DNA of 64,000 bases, taken from assembly GCA_016713085.1 (NCBI GenBank), contig JADJPV010000001.1, positions 1,240,001 to 1,304,000 of the forward strand. Direction: 5' to 3'. The translations under genes and the position numbers were made by a program. Below the pieces are notes generated by a model. It was not told where the DNA came from. It searched no databases and saw nothing but the letters and a program-made list of their open reading frames with translations. The stretch is from Chitinophagaceae bacterium (GTDB lineage: Bacteria > Bacteroidota > Bacteroidia > Chitinophagales > Chitinophagaceae). Shown piece by piece: positions 27,154 through 35,324 of the stretch (the stretch's first letter is position 1; each line of letters opens with the position of its first letter).

Positions 27154-27679
27154 TGCATCGAATAAAAATATTTTTTTTCTCGCAGGTCTGATCGTACTCG
27201 TCATAATTGGCTATTTTATGAAGAATCGTTCAAATGAGTCGATAATTGAAACTGCGAGGAAAATTGCATCAAAAAAGCAAGAAATTGAGCTCCTTACTAG
27301 AGAATTAGATTCGGTCTGGCGGGAAAACCGGATGACTACTTCGATCATCTTGCAAATCCATGACAAGAGGGACTATCTTAAAGCAAATTGCTATAATAAT
27401 GATACGCTGCTTTTGGAAAAAAAAATGCCAAGAGCTTATTACATCAATAGTATAACGTCTAATGATATCATAACAATCTATAAGTACACAAAAGAATATC
27501 TGTTATTACGAAGATTTATCAAAGGGTTTAGTCGTGATGAGTTTAGTATGATTTTTTTTATTTCAAAAGTGCTATCTCAAAATGAAGCTATCAAATTTAT
27601 TCAATCCAACTTTCAAAATGTGAAATCTGTCCAGATGATGTCGAATGATGTCTTCCTTTTTTCGCAGTCAGAGAATTAA
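27128..27679 (+). CDS. Membrane-anchored hypothetical protein, candidate Rhs-tip immunity partner
   Basis: The 183-aa frame has an N-terminal membrane helix (NIFFLAGLIVLVIIGYF) and a mainly helical, lysine-rich soluble part. As read it starts at 27128, 26 nt inside the Rhs tip. An alternative ATG at 27153 overlaps the Rhs stop by one base (TAATG) and would read MHRIKIFFFLAGLIVL if the T8 run near 27170 were T9, a plausible homopolymer error here. No family is recognised. Immunity function is inferred only from overlap with the toxin-like gene and from membrane anchoring. Confidence 0.6.
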   Translation: MIITKRKNNASNKNIFFLAGLIVLVIIGYFMKNRSNESIIETARKIASKKQEIELLTRELDSVWRENRMTTSIILQIHDKRDYLKANCYNNDTLLLEKKMPRAYYINSITSNDIITIYKYTKEYLLLRRFIKGFSRDEFSMIFFISKVLSQNEAIKFIQSNFQNVKSVQMMSNDVFLFSQSEN

Positions 27680-27713
27680 GAAAAAAAGGTTTCTCTTTCC
27701 CAGCAACGCCCCC

Positions 27714-27945
27714 GCTATCCGTAGTGTTCAATACAAATCATACTGGTAAACTGTTGCTCAGTATTGATAAACAATTGAGTGCTATCCTGAGTTTGCAACT
27801 CAGGATATTTAATTAATACATTTTCAGCTTTTGTACTGCTCTGTATCTTGTCTGTAGCTGCAAACTACAGACAGCTTTCATCTTTCTATTTATTACTCAT
27901 CTTTTACCACTACCAGCTTTACTTGTTTGGAACACTACGGATAGC
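27714..27945. mobile_element. 232-bp inverted-repeat element with two internal hairpins
   Basis: Ends are a perfect 16-bp inverted repeat (GCTATCCGTAGTGTTC 27714-27729, reverse complement 27930-27945). Inside are two hairpins with a shared core: TATCCTGAGTT-TGC-AACTCAGGATA (27783-27807) and TGTCTGTAG-CTGCAAA-CTACAGACA (27849-27873), the second in opposite orientation. It has no ORF. Just to the left is TTTCTCTTTCCCAGCAACG (27690-27708), a partial copy of the REP-like sequence around the transposase. This looks like a non-autonomous (MITE/BIME-like) unit. No target duplication is obvious. Confidence 0.55.
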
Positions 27946-27958
27946 TGAGCTACTCTTC

Positions 27959-28363
27959 TTATTTCGATTGTTTCGGAAGAAATTCCAAAACCCATTTCAA
28001 ACTATCTGGGAAAGGAATGTCATACTCTTTAAATATTCGTGGCTCCATAAGTAGTTCTTTGTGACCATGTACAGGGTCATAAAGAACTGGAAAATACTTA
28101 TTTTCAAAACTTAGGTTTCCTTTTAAATCTTTTGAAGAAGCAAAACCAATAAGTTTATGTTTGTTGTAGTAAAATTCATACTTCAAAACATATCCTGCTT
28201 TTGTACTAATTTTCCAATCTAGCGTAAATGCAGAAAGAAGTAATCCATTTTCTTTTAACTCTTTGGGCTTATTATAAATGTCGTTGTAAAAAAGGTAGCC
28301 CATCAGTAAAATTACCCCTGCAACAAGTATCAAATTTATCTTCTTGTTTATTTGATTATTCAT
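27959..28363 (-). CDS. Small membrane-anchored hypothetical protein, candidate immunity protein
   Basis: ATG 28363 gives a 134-aa protein with one N-terminal membrane helix (INLILVAGVILLMGYLFY) and a soluble domain (YEFYYNKHKLIGFASSKDLKG, KYFPVLYDPVHGHKELL). The start overlaps the stop of the upstream toxin-like remnant (ATGAATAA), which supports this start over the longer frame to 28399 and indicates translational coupling. No named family is recognised; the overlap with a polymorphic-toxin C-terminus suggests immunity function, by inference. Confidence 0.65.
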   Translation of the reverse strand: MNNQINKKINLILVAGVILLMGYLFYNDIYNKPKELKENGLLLSAFTLDWKISTKAGYVLKYEFYYNKHKLIGFASSKDLKGNLSFENKYFPVLYDPVHGHKELLMEPRIFKEYDIPFPDSLKWVLEFLPKQSK

Positions 28364-28511
28364 TCTCTTTCTTTTTAGTAGCTGCTTCGCTAATAACATT
28401 TAAAGGAGCCGCTGCAGAATTGCCGCTTAATTCACCGAAACTTCTAGCAGTTACTTCTTTAAACCCGACAGATGAAAACTTTTTTTCTACCTTTTCGCCT
28501 AATCGGCCGCC
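28356..28511 (-). pseudogene. Fragment of a polymorphic-toxin C-terminus
   Basis: Upstream of the small membrane protein, one frame is open from the edge of a REP-like element (about 28511) to a TAA at 28356-28358. It reads GGRLGEKVEKKFSSVGFKE then VTARSFGELSGNSAAAP and ends ATKKKENE. The composition and the 8-base overlap with the next gene resemble the end of an Rhs/polymorphic toxin followed by its immunity gene. The 5' part has been replaced by the repeat/transposase unit. Confidence 0.55.
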
Positions 28512-28552
28512 TTTTTTCTCAGCAACGTCTCCGCCTCGGGACGTTGCGTATT
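28512..28552 (+). repeat. REP-like hairpin R1, upstream of the RAYT gene
   Basis: TTTTTTCTCAG flanks a stem CAACGTC/GACGTTG (28523-28529 with 28540-28546) with loop TCCGCCTCGG, then CGTATT. The same flanks surround a different but still paired stem (CACAGTC/GACTGTG) at 62021-62064, and an inverted copy lies after the transposase (29184-29254). Confidence 0.7.
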
Positions 28553-28580
28553 ACGAAGCTAAGAATTAACTTCATACTCA

Positions 28581-29213
28581 ATGCCGGTAAAGCAAAACAT
28601 ACCGTTTAGTGATGGAATCTTCTCCATTACCTTCACCTGCACTAGTTGGTTACCTCTGATAGAAAGGGTAAACGGATTTGATATTGTATATAACTGGTTT
28701 AATCATTTAAAATCAAAAGGACATTATATCATCGGCTATGTAATCATGCCCAATCATGTGCATGCTGTTATTGGTTTCAGAAAGACGTTTCAATCCATTA
28801 ATACAATCATCGGTAACGGCAAACGTTTCATGGCCTATGAAATTATCCGGAGACTGGAAGAAAGAAATGAAACAGATTTACTTGATCAACTGAGCAGTTC
28901 GGTTGAAACAGAACGAAAGAAAAGAAAGAAAAAGCATGATGTTTGGGAACTGTCGTTTGACTGGAAGATTTGTGAAACAGCCAAGTTTATTACACAGAAA
29001 CTTGATTATTTTCATGCTAATCCATGCAAAGGGAAATGGAACCTGTGCGCCACCCCTGCTGATTATGTACACAGTTCTGCAAAGTTTTACTTAGATGAAG
29101 AGCAGGGTGTTTATGAAGTAACAGACTATACTGAAGTGTTGAACATGGATTTAACGGTAATGATGGAAGATGGTGCTGCTAATGACGCAACGTCCACATC
29201 AGCTATTTGCTAA
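28581..29213 (+). mobile_element. REP-associated tyrosine transposase (RAYT, IS200/IS605-like Y1 family)
   Basis: The 210-aa protein has the HUH motif in GYVIMPNHVHAVIGF and the catalytic-tyrosine helix in FITQKLDYFHANPCKGKW, as in single-domain RAYTs that process REP hairpins as single-stranded DNA. Length is normal and the frame is intact, so it may be active. It starts 29 bp after hairpin R1, and its last codons run into the inverted copy R3, the usual RAYT/REP arrangement. No TnpB is present. It interrupts or adjoins a degraded toxin gene. Confidence 0.9.
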
Positions 29214-29254
29214 CTTTCATCTTTACCTATTGGGAGACGTTGCTGGGAAAGAAA
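29184..29254 (-). repeat. REP-like hairpin R3, inverted, downstream of the RAYT gene
   Basis: On the minus strand TTTCTTTCCCAGCAACGTCT is followed, after a longer loop, by GGACGTTGCGTCATT. The 7-bp stem CAACGTC/GACGTTG equals that of R1, in opposite orientation. It overlaps the end of the transposase gene. Confidence 0.6.
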
Positions 29255-29293
29255 GTCGCTGATATATCAGCAGCGTTAAGTTAAACCCGGCTT

Positions 29294-30215
29294 TTAAACC
29301 AACTCAATATCAAAATTCACTAATTGCACAAACTGCTGAATACGGCTTTCGATATCTTTTCTTGAAATTTCTTTGAGTCGTTCAGTACCAAATTTTTCTA
29401 CACAGAAACTTGCCAGCGCACTTCCAACAATAATAGCAGTTTTCATATTTTCAAAACTGATATCTTTTGTTTTGGCAATATGTCCAATAAATCCTCCTGC
29501 AAACGTATCACCTGCACCGGTTGGGTCAAACACTTCTTCTAACGGTAAGGCAGGAGCAAAAAACACATTGTCTTCATGAAACAGCAATGCACCATGTTCG
29601 CCTTTTTTAATCACCAGGTATTTAGGCCCCATCTGCATAATTACTTTGGCAGCTTTTACAAGCGAATACTGTGCACTCAATTGACGTGCTTCACTGTCAT
29701 TCACCATTAAAACATCTACTTTACTCAACACTTTCTCCAGGTCAGGCATAGCAATTTCCATCCAGAAATTCATCGTATCCAGTACAACCAGCTTTGGTTT
29801 TACTTTCATCTGGTCAATTACTGCAAGCTGAACAGCCGGGGCTAGGTTGCCAAGCATCAGGTATTCACAATCCTGATAGCTGTCGGGAACTATTGGATCA
29901 AAATCAGCCAGCACATTGAGCTGAGTCTCCAGTGTATCACGGGTATTCATATCGAGGTGGTATTTACCACTCCAGAAAAAGATTTCTCGTTCTCTTTTAT
30001 TTGAACGCCTTCGGTTACAACACCTCTTGCTTCCAGCATTTGCAGTTCTTCCTTTGGAAAATCACCCCAACCACAGATAATTGCTTGATGGGTTGGGTAA
30101 AATTGGAAGCACTCCATGCAATATAAGTGGCTGCGCCGCCAATAATCCGATCGCTTTTACCAAAAGGAGTTTCAATTGCATCAAATGCCATGGAGCCTAC
30201 AACTAATAAAGACAT
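29294..30215 (-). CDS. PfkB-family carbohydrate/nucleoside kinase, two frameshifts
   Basis: N-terminal MSLLVVGSMAFDAIETPFG and GGAATYIAWSASNF, and C-terminal FDPTGAGDTFAGGFIGHI with the catalytic Asp and anion hole, define a PfkB/ribokinase-type sugar or nucleoside kinase. The middle is split over three frames. Restoring one G at C4 30065-30068 (minus GGGG) and one T at A5 29976-29980 reconnects SVVGGDFPKEELQMLEARG and NEKSFFWSGKYHLDMNTRD into about 307 aa. Both fit homopolymer errors. Substrate is not determined; an adenosine-kinase-like subgroup is possible. Confidence 0.85.
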
Positions 30216-30293
30216 AATAGATTTATTTTGATCCCGGTAATTATCGGGAGGGCAAAGGTAATGGGAACAGGCTTACAGCAAAAGGATTCAAAT

Positions 30294-30322
30294 AAAAAAA
30301 GCGTTATCAAAACTGATAACGC
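30294..30322 (-). terminator. Rho-independent terminator
   Basis: Stem GCGTTATC (30301-30308) pairs with GATAACGC (30315-30322) around AAAACT and is followed on the minus strand by seven Us (30294-30300). It ends the small secreted-protein gene at 30347-30820. Confidence 0.85.
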
Positions 30323-30346
30323 CTTTATGAAAACGAACACTCCGCT

Positions 30347-30820
30347 TTATTTCTTGTCGCTGCGGACAAGATCAAAAAACTTGTTGTCGCTCATACCAAG
30401 CCAGATCATATCAATCTGCTCGATGTCGAATGCTTTATCAAAGCATACATATTGTATATGATTTTTTCCGGCTTCTACTGACCAGGTGCAGGCCAGGTCA
30501 CCATCTTCAGCTTTTGTTGTATAGCTGTAAAACAGATCGTTGTTTTTTAACTTGATGTAGATCTTGTAATCGTTCCACTTCAGAGTATTGGCGCCTTCCT
30601 GGTTAATGACAGCCATACGGATCTTTGTGTAACCGGTACCATCATCACGGGTAATGAATTCGTTTTTGTTTACATAAACCCCAATCAGGAAGTTGATGGT
30701 TTTGCTTGGATTGGAGATGCTTTCATAATAATAGTAATCGCTTTGAGCTTTTGCAGTTACGGGAGCGGCCATAATTGCTGCTACGCAAATCAGAGTAAGG
30801 AGGAGGAGTTTCTTTTTCAT
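30347..30820 (-). CDS. Secreted hypothetical protein
   Basis: ATG 30820 opens a clear signal peptide (MKKKLLLLTLICVAAIMAA ... AKAQ) followed by about 130 residues of beta-rich sequence (INFLIGVYVNKNEFI, NDYKIYIKLKNNDLFYSY, HIQYVCFDKAFDIEQIDMIWLG). The longer frame to 30895 lacks a sensible start. No domain is recognised; a periplasmic or surface role is likely. It is divergent from the TetR regulator of the paa cluster and has its own terminator. Confidence 0.75.
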   Translation of the reverse strand: MKKKLLLLTLICVAAIMAAPVTAKAQSDYYYYESISNPSKTINFLIGVYVNKNEFITRDDGTGYTKIRMAVINQEGANTLKWNDYKIYIKLKNNDLFYSYTTKAEDGDLACTWSVEAGKNHIQYVCFDKAFDIEQIDMIWLGMSDNKFFDLVRSDKK

Positions 30821-30925
30821 GTTTTTGTTTTTTGGTACCGTAAAAATAGAGCAGAGACCAGAACCGGCCAATACCGTCAATTGGGTATTTTGCAAAAAGC
30901 CATCTAAACCCTATATTTTTGCAGC

Positions 30926-31516
30926 ATGGGAAAATTGAAAGTGCCAAAAAACGGAAACCGTAAAGACCTGATCTTAAAAGCAGGCGCTGCCCTTTTTCGT
31001 GAAAAAGGGTTTGGTGCTGCCAGTATGAGAGACCTTGCCGAAACGCTTGGTATCGAAGCTGCCAGCCTGTACAATCATATCCGCTCCAAGAATGAAATCC
31101 TGGAATCGGTATGTTTTAATGTAGCCAACCGTTTCAATACGCATCTCGATGAAATTGAAACCGGCAGTCTTTCACCAATTAAAAAAGTGGAAACTCTTCT
31201 GCGTTTTCATATTCAGCAGATGATTGAAAACCATGAAGAGGTGATTGTAAGCGACAGGGAATGGAAGCATCTGGACGAGCCTTACCGTTCAAACTTTCAT
31301 ACACAACGCCGCAATTACCGCAAACGTTTTGCTTTAATTATTGAAGATGGAATGAAAAAAGGTGAGATTAAAAAAATTGATGCACCTACTGCTGTTGTTA
31401 TCATTTTACATTCTGTAAGTGGTATTGAAAGCTGGCACCGTTCAACCGCAAAAATCAGTGGCGCTGAACTGGAAGATAATATGATCATGATTATGATCGA
31501 CGGTTTGAGAAAATAA
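30926..31516 (+). CDS. TetR/AcrR-family regulator, probably of the paa cluster
   Basis: The N-terminal ~60 residues form a TetR DNA-binding domain (GAALFREKGFGAASMRDLAETLG, IEAASLYNHIRSKNEIL). The remaining ~130 residues are the helical ligand/dimer domain. It ends 16 bp before paaE and reads with it, so it probably controls phenylacetate degradation, binding phenylacetyl-CoA as other TetR-type Paa repressors do; the ligand is inferred. Confidence 0.9.
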   Translation: MGKLKVPKNGNRKDLILKAGAALFREKGFGAASMRDLAETLGIEAASLYNHIRSKNEILESVCFNVANRFNTHLDEIETGSLSPIKKVETLLRFHIQQMIENHEEVIVSDREWKHLDEPYRSNFHTQRRNYRKRFALIIEDGMKKGEIKKIDAPTAVVIILHSVSGIESWHRSTAKISGAELEDNMIMIMIDGLRK

Positions 31517-31532
31517 GATAAGAACGGTTTGC

Positions 31533-32618
31533 ATGTCCATACACTTTCATCCGCTTTCGATTAAGGAAGTAAAAAAAGAAACAGCTGATTGCATCACTGT
31601 TTTATTTAATGTACCCCCCGACTTAACCACAGCTTTTCAATTTACGCAGGGGCAGAGCCTTACTATGCGTACAACGATCAACGGTGAAGAGGTAAGAAGA
31701 ACTTATTCCATTTGCAGCAGCCCGCTGGAAAAACAATTAAGGGTTGCCATTAAAAAAGTGGAGGGCGGTTTGTTTTCAACCTTTGCCAATGAGGGTTTGA
31801 AGAAGTCGGACATACTGGAAGTAATGCCTCCTGTAGGAAGGTTTTACACAACGCTGGATCGGGCACATCAGAAAAATTATACCGCCTTTGCTGCGGGCAG
31901 TGGCATAACACCCATCTTATCCATCATCAAAACAACACTGGCAACAGAACCAAACAGCAGCTTTACGCTGGTATATGGAAATAAAAGCCGGTCATCAATT
32001 ATTTTCTTTGAAGAACTGGAAGCACTGAAGAATAAATACATTAGCCGGTTTAACCTCATTCATATTTTAAGCAGAGAAAAAACAGATGCTGATATTAACT
32101 TCGGAAGGATTACAAAAGAAAAATGTTCGCAGCTGTTTGACAAACTGATTAACATCAAAACAACTGATGAGTTTTTTATATGCGGACCTGAAGACATGAT
32201 CTTTTCAGTAAAAGATTTTTTAGAAGCAAATGCAGTTGACGAAAAGAAAATCCATTTTGAACTGTTTACTACACCGGGACAAAGCAACAAGACGTACGAT
32301 GTAAGAGGTACGATGTACGGTGTAAGCAGCCCCCAAAGTAATATTACAGTTAAGCTTGATGGAAGGAGTTTTGATTTTACGATTCCAACCAACAGTGATA
32401 CAACTATTTTAGATGCTGCTATGCAACAGGGAGCTGATGTTCCTTATGCCTGTAAAGGTGGAGTTTGCTGCACCTGCAAAGCAAGGCTACTGCAAGGTGA
32501 AGTAAGCATGGATGTTCACTGGGGATTAGAACAGGAAGAAATTGAACAGGGATATATTCTTACCTGTCAATCACATCCCAAAACTGAAAAAGTGGTGGTA
32601 GATTTTGATGTGAAATAA
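31533..32618 (+). CDS. paaE: Phenylacetyl-CoA epoxidase reductase subunit PaaE
   Basis: The 361-aa protein has an FAD-binding ferredoxin-reductase half (TYSICSSPLEKQLRVAIKKVEGGLFS shown as motif region 65-95; AAGSGITPILSIIK; YGNKSRSSIIF) and a C-terminal plant-type [2Fe-2S] ferredoxin (YACKGGVCCTC near residue 306, last Cys in ILTCQSH). This is the electron-transfer partner of PaaABC. The linker between the two halves contains TYDVRGTMYGVSS, encoded by repeat family A. It lies directly after the TetR gene but is separated from paaA by an opposite-strand aminotransferase gene. Confidence 0.93.
   Translation: MSIHFHPLSIKEVKKETADCITVLFNVPPDLTTAFQFTQGQSLTMRTTINGEEVRRTYSICSSPLEKQLRVAIKKVEGGLFSTFANEGLKKSDILEVMPPVGRFYTTLDRAHQKNYTAFAAGSGITPILSIIKTTLATEPNSSFTLVYGNKSRSSIIFFEELEALKNKYISRFNLIHILSREKTDADINFGRITKEKCSQLFDKLINIKTTDEFFICGPEDMIFSVKDFLEANAVDEKKIHFELFTTPGQSNKTYDVRGTMYGVSSPQSNITVKLDGRSFDFTIPTNSDTTILDAAMQQGADVPYACKGGVCCTCKARLLQGEVSMDVHWGLEQEEIEQGYILTCQSHPKTEKVVVDFDVK
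32289..32331 (+). repeat. Short intragenic repeat (family A) inside paaE
   Basis: ACGTACGATGTAAGAGGTACGATGTACGGTGTAAG-type sequence (two GTACGATGTA units) encodes TYDVRGTMYGVSS in the linker between reductase and ferredoxin domains. It resembles the ligA and cysS copies. Confidence 0.6.
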
Positions 32619-32628
32619 TTCCAACTGA

Positions 32629-34182
32629 TTAATTCAATTTTTTTTCAAACCAATCATTCACCTGTTCCCCGATTTTATCTTTATACGAATGATGATGATA
32701 CTCATTGGTATCAGTCTCGTACACATAATCAGTTTTCCATACGTTGTAATGCAGGGCTACCTGTTCAATGGCATCAATGATAAAGTTAATTTCATCGTTG
32801 GTCATTACAGGATGAACAGACATGCGGATCCATCCCGGTTTGCAGGAAAGGTCACCACTGTTAATTTCATCAAGAATTTCGTAAGAATGTAATTCATCAA
32901 CATGCAGTAAAATATGACCATAAGTACCTGCACAGGCACATCCTCCACGTGTTTGAATTCCAAAACGGTCGTTGAGCAATTTAACTACAAGATTGAAATG
33001 TGTTCCCATGACGATAAAAGAAATTACACCCAGCCTGTTTGAGTTTTGTCCTTCCAGTAATTCAATTCCTTCCACTTTTGGAAGACGATCAAAAATGATC
33101 TTCAATAATTCTTCTTCCCGTTCCAGCATTTGTTCAACACCCATTTCTTCTTTCAGTTTTACCGCCAGTGCTGCTTTAATTCCCTGTAAAAAAGGTGGAG
33201 TACCACCATCTTCCCTGTGTTCAATATCCGTAATGTATTCATGATACTTCCATGGGTTGGTATAAGTTACCGTTCCACCGCCGGGCTGATCGGGAATAAT
33301 ATTATGATATAAACTTTTGTGAAAGATCAATACACCGGGCGTTCCCTGTCCACCCAAAAACTTATGCGGCGAAAAGAATATCGCATCAAGATCTGCATCT
33401 TCCATATTTGCCGGATGCATATCAATGGAAACATACGGTGCAGAACAGGCGAAATCAACAAAACATAATCCGCTATGTGCATGAACCAACTGTGCTACTT
33501 TATGATAATGTGTTTGAATTCCTGTTACATTCGAGCAACCCGTGATTGCTGCAACCTTGTTTTTCCTGTGCTGATATTTCTTTAATAATATTTCCAGTTC
33601 AACCAGGTTGATATTGCCGTTTTCATCATTGGGAATAATTTCAACATCTGCAATTGTTTCAAGCCATGATGTTTGATTGGAATGATGCTCCATATGTGAC
33701 ACAAAAACAACCGGTTTCAACTCCGGATCAATATCAAGGTAATTGCTGAACAGGGAATGGATACTTACTTTGCTGCTCTTCAATTCATCTGCTGAAGGGA
33801 GCCTGCCCTGTTTTACATAGTCCATAATCCGTTCGGGAATACGCAAACCAAGCAGACGTTGCAGTTTGTTTACTGCACCGGTCATACCACTTCCTGCAAA
33901 AATCAACACATCATCAGAACCGGCATTTACATGTTGTTTAATAATATGCTTCGACTGTTCATAAGCACGGGTCATAGCTGTGCCTGTTACCGTTGTTTCG
34001 GTATGAGTATTCGCCAGCAACGGCATAATTTCATGCTGAAGTCGTTCTTCAATTGGGGCATAGGCCCGGCCACTGGCAGTCCAGTCGGCATAAATCATTT
34101 TCTTAATGCCGTAGGGAGTTTCAAAACTGGTGTTGATACCAATGATATTATTTCTGAACTGTTGAAAATATTGTTGAAGCAA
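32629..34182 (-). CDS. Class V aminotransferase (cysteine-desulfurase-like PLP enzyme)
   Basis: This 517-aa fold-type I PLP enzyme carries the class V signature with the Schiff-base Lys in IFFSPHKFLGGQGTPGVL, a SHMEHHSNQ segment and ITGCSNVTGI. A Cys-rich GGCACAGTYG sits near the position of the active-site Cys loop of desulfurases. The start is a TTG at 34182 (no nearby ATG); upstream sequence in frame is not convincing. It lies on the opposite strand between paaE and paaA. Substrate is unknown; relatives are often annotated only as aminotransferase class V. Confidence 0.88.
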   Translation of the reverse strand: MLQQYFQQFRNNIIGINTSFETPYGIKKMIYADWTASGRAYAPIEERLQHEIMPLLANTHTETTVTGTAMTRAYEQSKHIIKQHVNAGSDDVLIFAGSGMTGAVNKLQRLLGLRIPERIMDYVKQGRLPSADELKSSKVSIHSLFSNYLDIDPELKPVVFVSHMEHHSNQTSWLETIADVEIIPNDENGNINLVELEILLKKYQHRKNKVAAITGCSNVTGIQTHYHKVAQLVHAHSGLCFVDFACSAPYVSIDMHPANMEDADLDAIFFSPHKFLGGQGTPGVLIFHKSLYHNIIPDQPGGGTVTYTNPWKYHEYITDIEHREDGGTPPFLQGIKAALAVKLKEEMGVEQMLEREEELLKIIFDRLPKVEGIELLEGQNSNRLGVISFIVMGTHFNLVVKLLNDRFGIQTRGGCACAGTYGHILLHVDELHSYEILDEINSGDLSCKPGWIRMSVHPVMTNDEINFIIDAIEQVALHYNVWKTDYVYETDTNEYHHHSYKDKIGEQVNDWFEKKLN

Positions 34183-34346
34183 TGCAGTAATTTTTAAGTT
34201 GTAGCAAAAGAGGTTGAAAAATTAACAGCTTTCGTTTTATACAAAATAGCTCATTAAAAGAGTCACAAATTTAGCCCTAACACATGTTAGTTGTTGTTTA
34301 TTTTTTCTATCTTTCCCTCGTCAGATTTCAAATCTAAGTAACACGC

Positions 34347-35306
34347 ATGTCATTACCAGAAACAGATAACCAATTTCAACTAAAAATCGATGCTGAAATC
34401 AAGATTGAGCCAAAAGACTGGATGCCGGAAGCTTACCGTAAAACCAATCTTCGCCAGATTAGTCAGCATGCACACAGCGAAGTAGTTGGAATGCTGCCCG
34501 AGGGGAACTGGATCAGCCGTGCTCCTTCTTTAAAACGTAAAGCAATCCTTATTGCTAAAGTGCAGGATGAAGCTGGCCATGGTTTGTATTTGTATTGTGC
34601 AGCAGAAACGCTTGGCATGAGTCGTGAACAGATGATTGATGATCTGTTGAGTGGTAAAGCCAAATATTCTTCCATCTTTAATTATCCATCATTAACATGG
34701 GCCGATATGGGTGCAATCGGCTGGCTGGTTGATGGAGCAGCCATTCTGAACCAGGTGATGCTTTGCAGAACTTCTTACGGACCGTATGCAAGAGCAATGG
34801 TACGTATCTGTAAAGAAGAAAGTTTTCATCAGCGCCAGGGATTTGAATCGTTGCTGGTGTTATCAAAAGGAACAGCTGAACAAAAAGAAATGTGCCAGGA
34901 TGCAATCAACCGCTGGTGGTGGCCAAGCCTCATGATGTTTGGACCGAAAGACAGTGAAAGCACCAACAGTGATCAAAGCATGAAGTGGAAGATCAAACGC
35001 AAAAGTAATGATGAACTGCGGCAGAATTTTGTTGACATGATTGCTGAGCAGATAAAACTTCTCGGCATGACTTTACCCGATCCAAACCTGAAATGGAATG
35101 AAGAACGCAGGCATTATGATTTTGGAGAAATCAACTGGGAAGAATTCTGGAATGTGGTAAAAGGAAATGGTCCCTGCAATAAACAACGCCTGGATGCAAA
35201 ACGTAAAGCACATGAAGAAGGCAGATGGAGGAGAGAAGCAACAGCATGTCATGCAGAAAAAAGGAAGAAACCCCAAACCCCTGAAGGGGCTTTAGCAGCA
35301 GCTTAA
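34347..35306 (+). CDS. paaA: Phenylacetyl-CoA epoxidase catalytic subunit PaaA
   Basis: PaaA is the di-iron oxygenase subunit that converts phenylacetyl-CoA to its ring 1,2-epoxide. Ferritin-like iron motifs are present: [14 protein letters not shown] (ExxH-type) and [10 protein letters not shown], in a 319-aa protein of normal length. ATG 34347 starts a typical N-terminus. The last residues ([13 protein letters not shown]) are encoded by a copy of the GC-rich repeat B and replace the usual C-terminal tail. It is the first gene of paaABCD. Confidence 0.96.
   Translation: MSLPETDNQFQLKIDAEIKIEPKDWMPEAYRKTNLRQISQHAHSEVVGMLPEGNWISRAPSLKRKAILIAKVQDEAGHGLYLYCAAETLGMSREQMIDDLLSGKAKYSSIFNYPSLTWADMGAIGWLVDGAAILNQVMLCRTSYGPYARAMVRICKEESFHQRQGFESLLVLSKGTAEQKEMCQDAINRWWWPSLMMFGPKDSESTNSDQSMKWKIKRKSNDELRQNFVDMIAEQIKLLGMTLPDPNLKWNEERRHYDFGEINWEEFWNVVKGNGPCNKQRLDAKRKAHEEGRWRREATACHAEKRKKPQTPEGALAAA
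35270..35293. repeat. GC-rich palindromic repeat B, copy 1, in the 3' end of paaA
   Basis: ACCCCAAACCCCTGAAGGGG then CTTT; the CCCCT/AGGGG hairpin and the flanking CCCC are those of the other copies. It encodes the C-terminal PQTPEGA of PaaA. Confidence 0.6.
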
Positions 35307-35324
35307 TAAAATGTAACACTCTGA

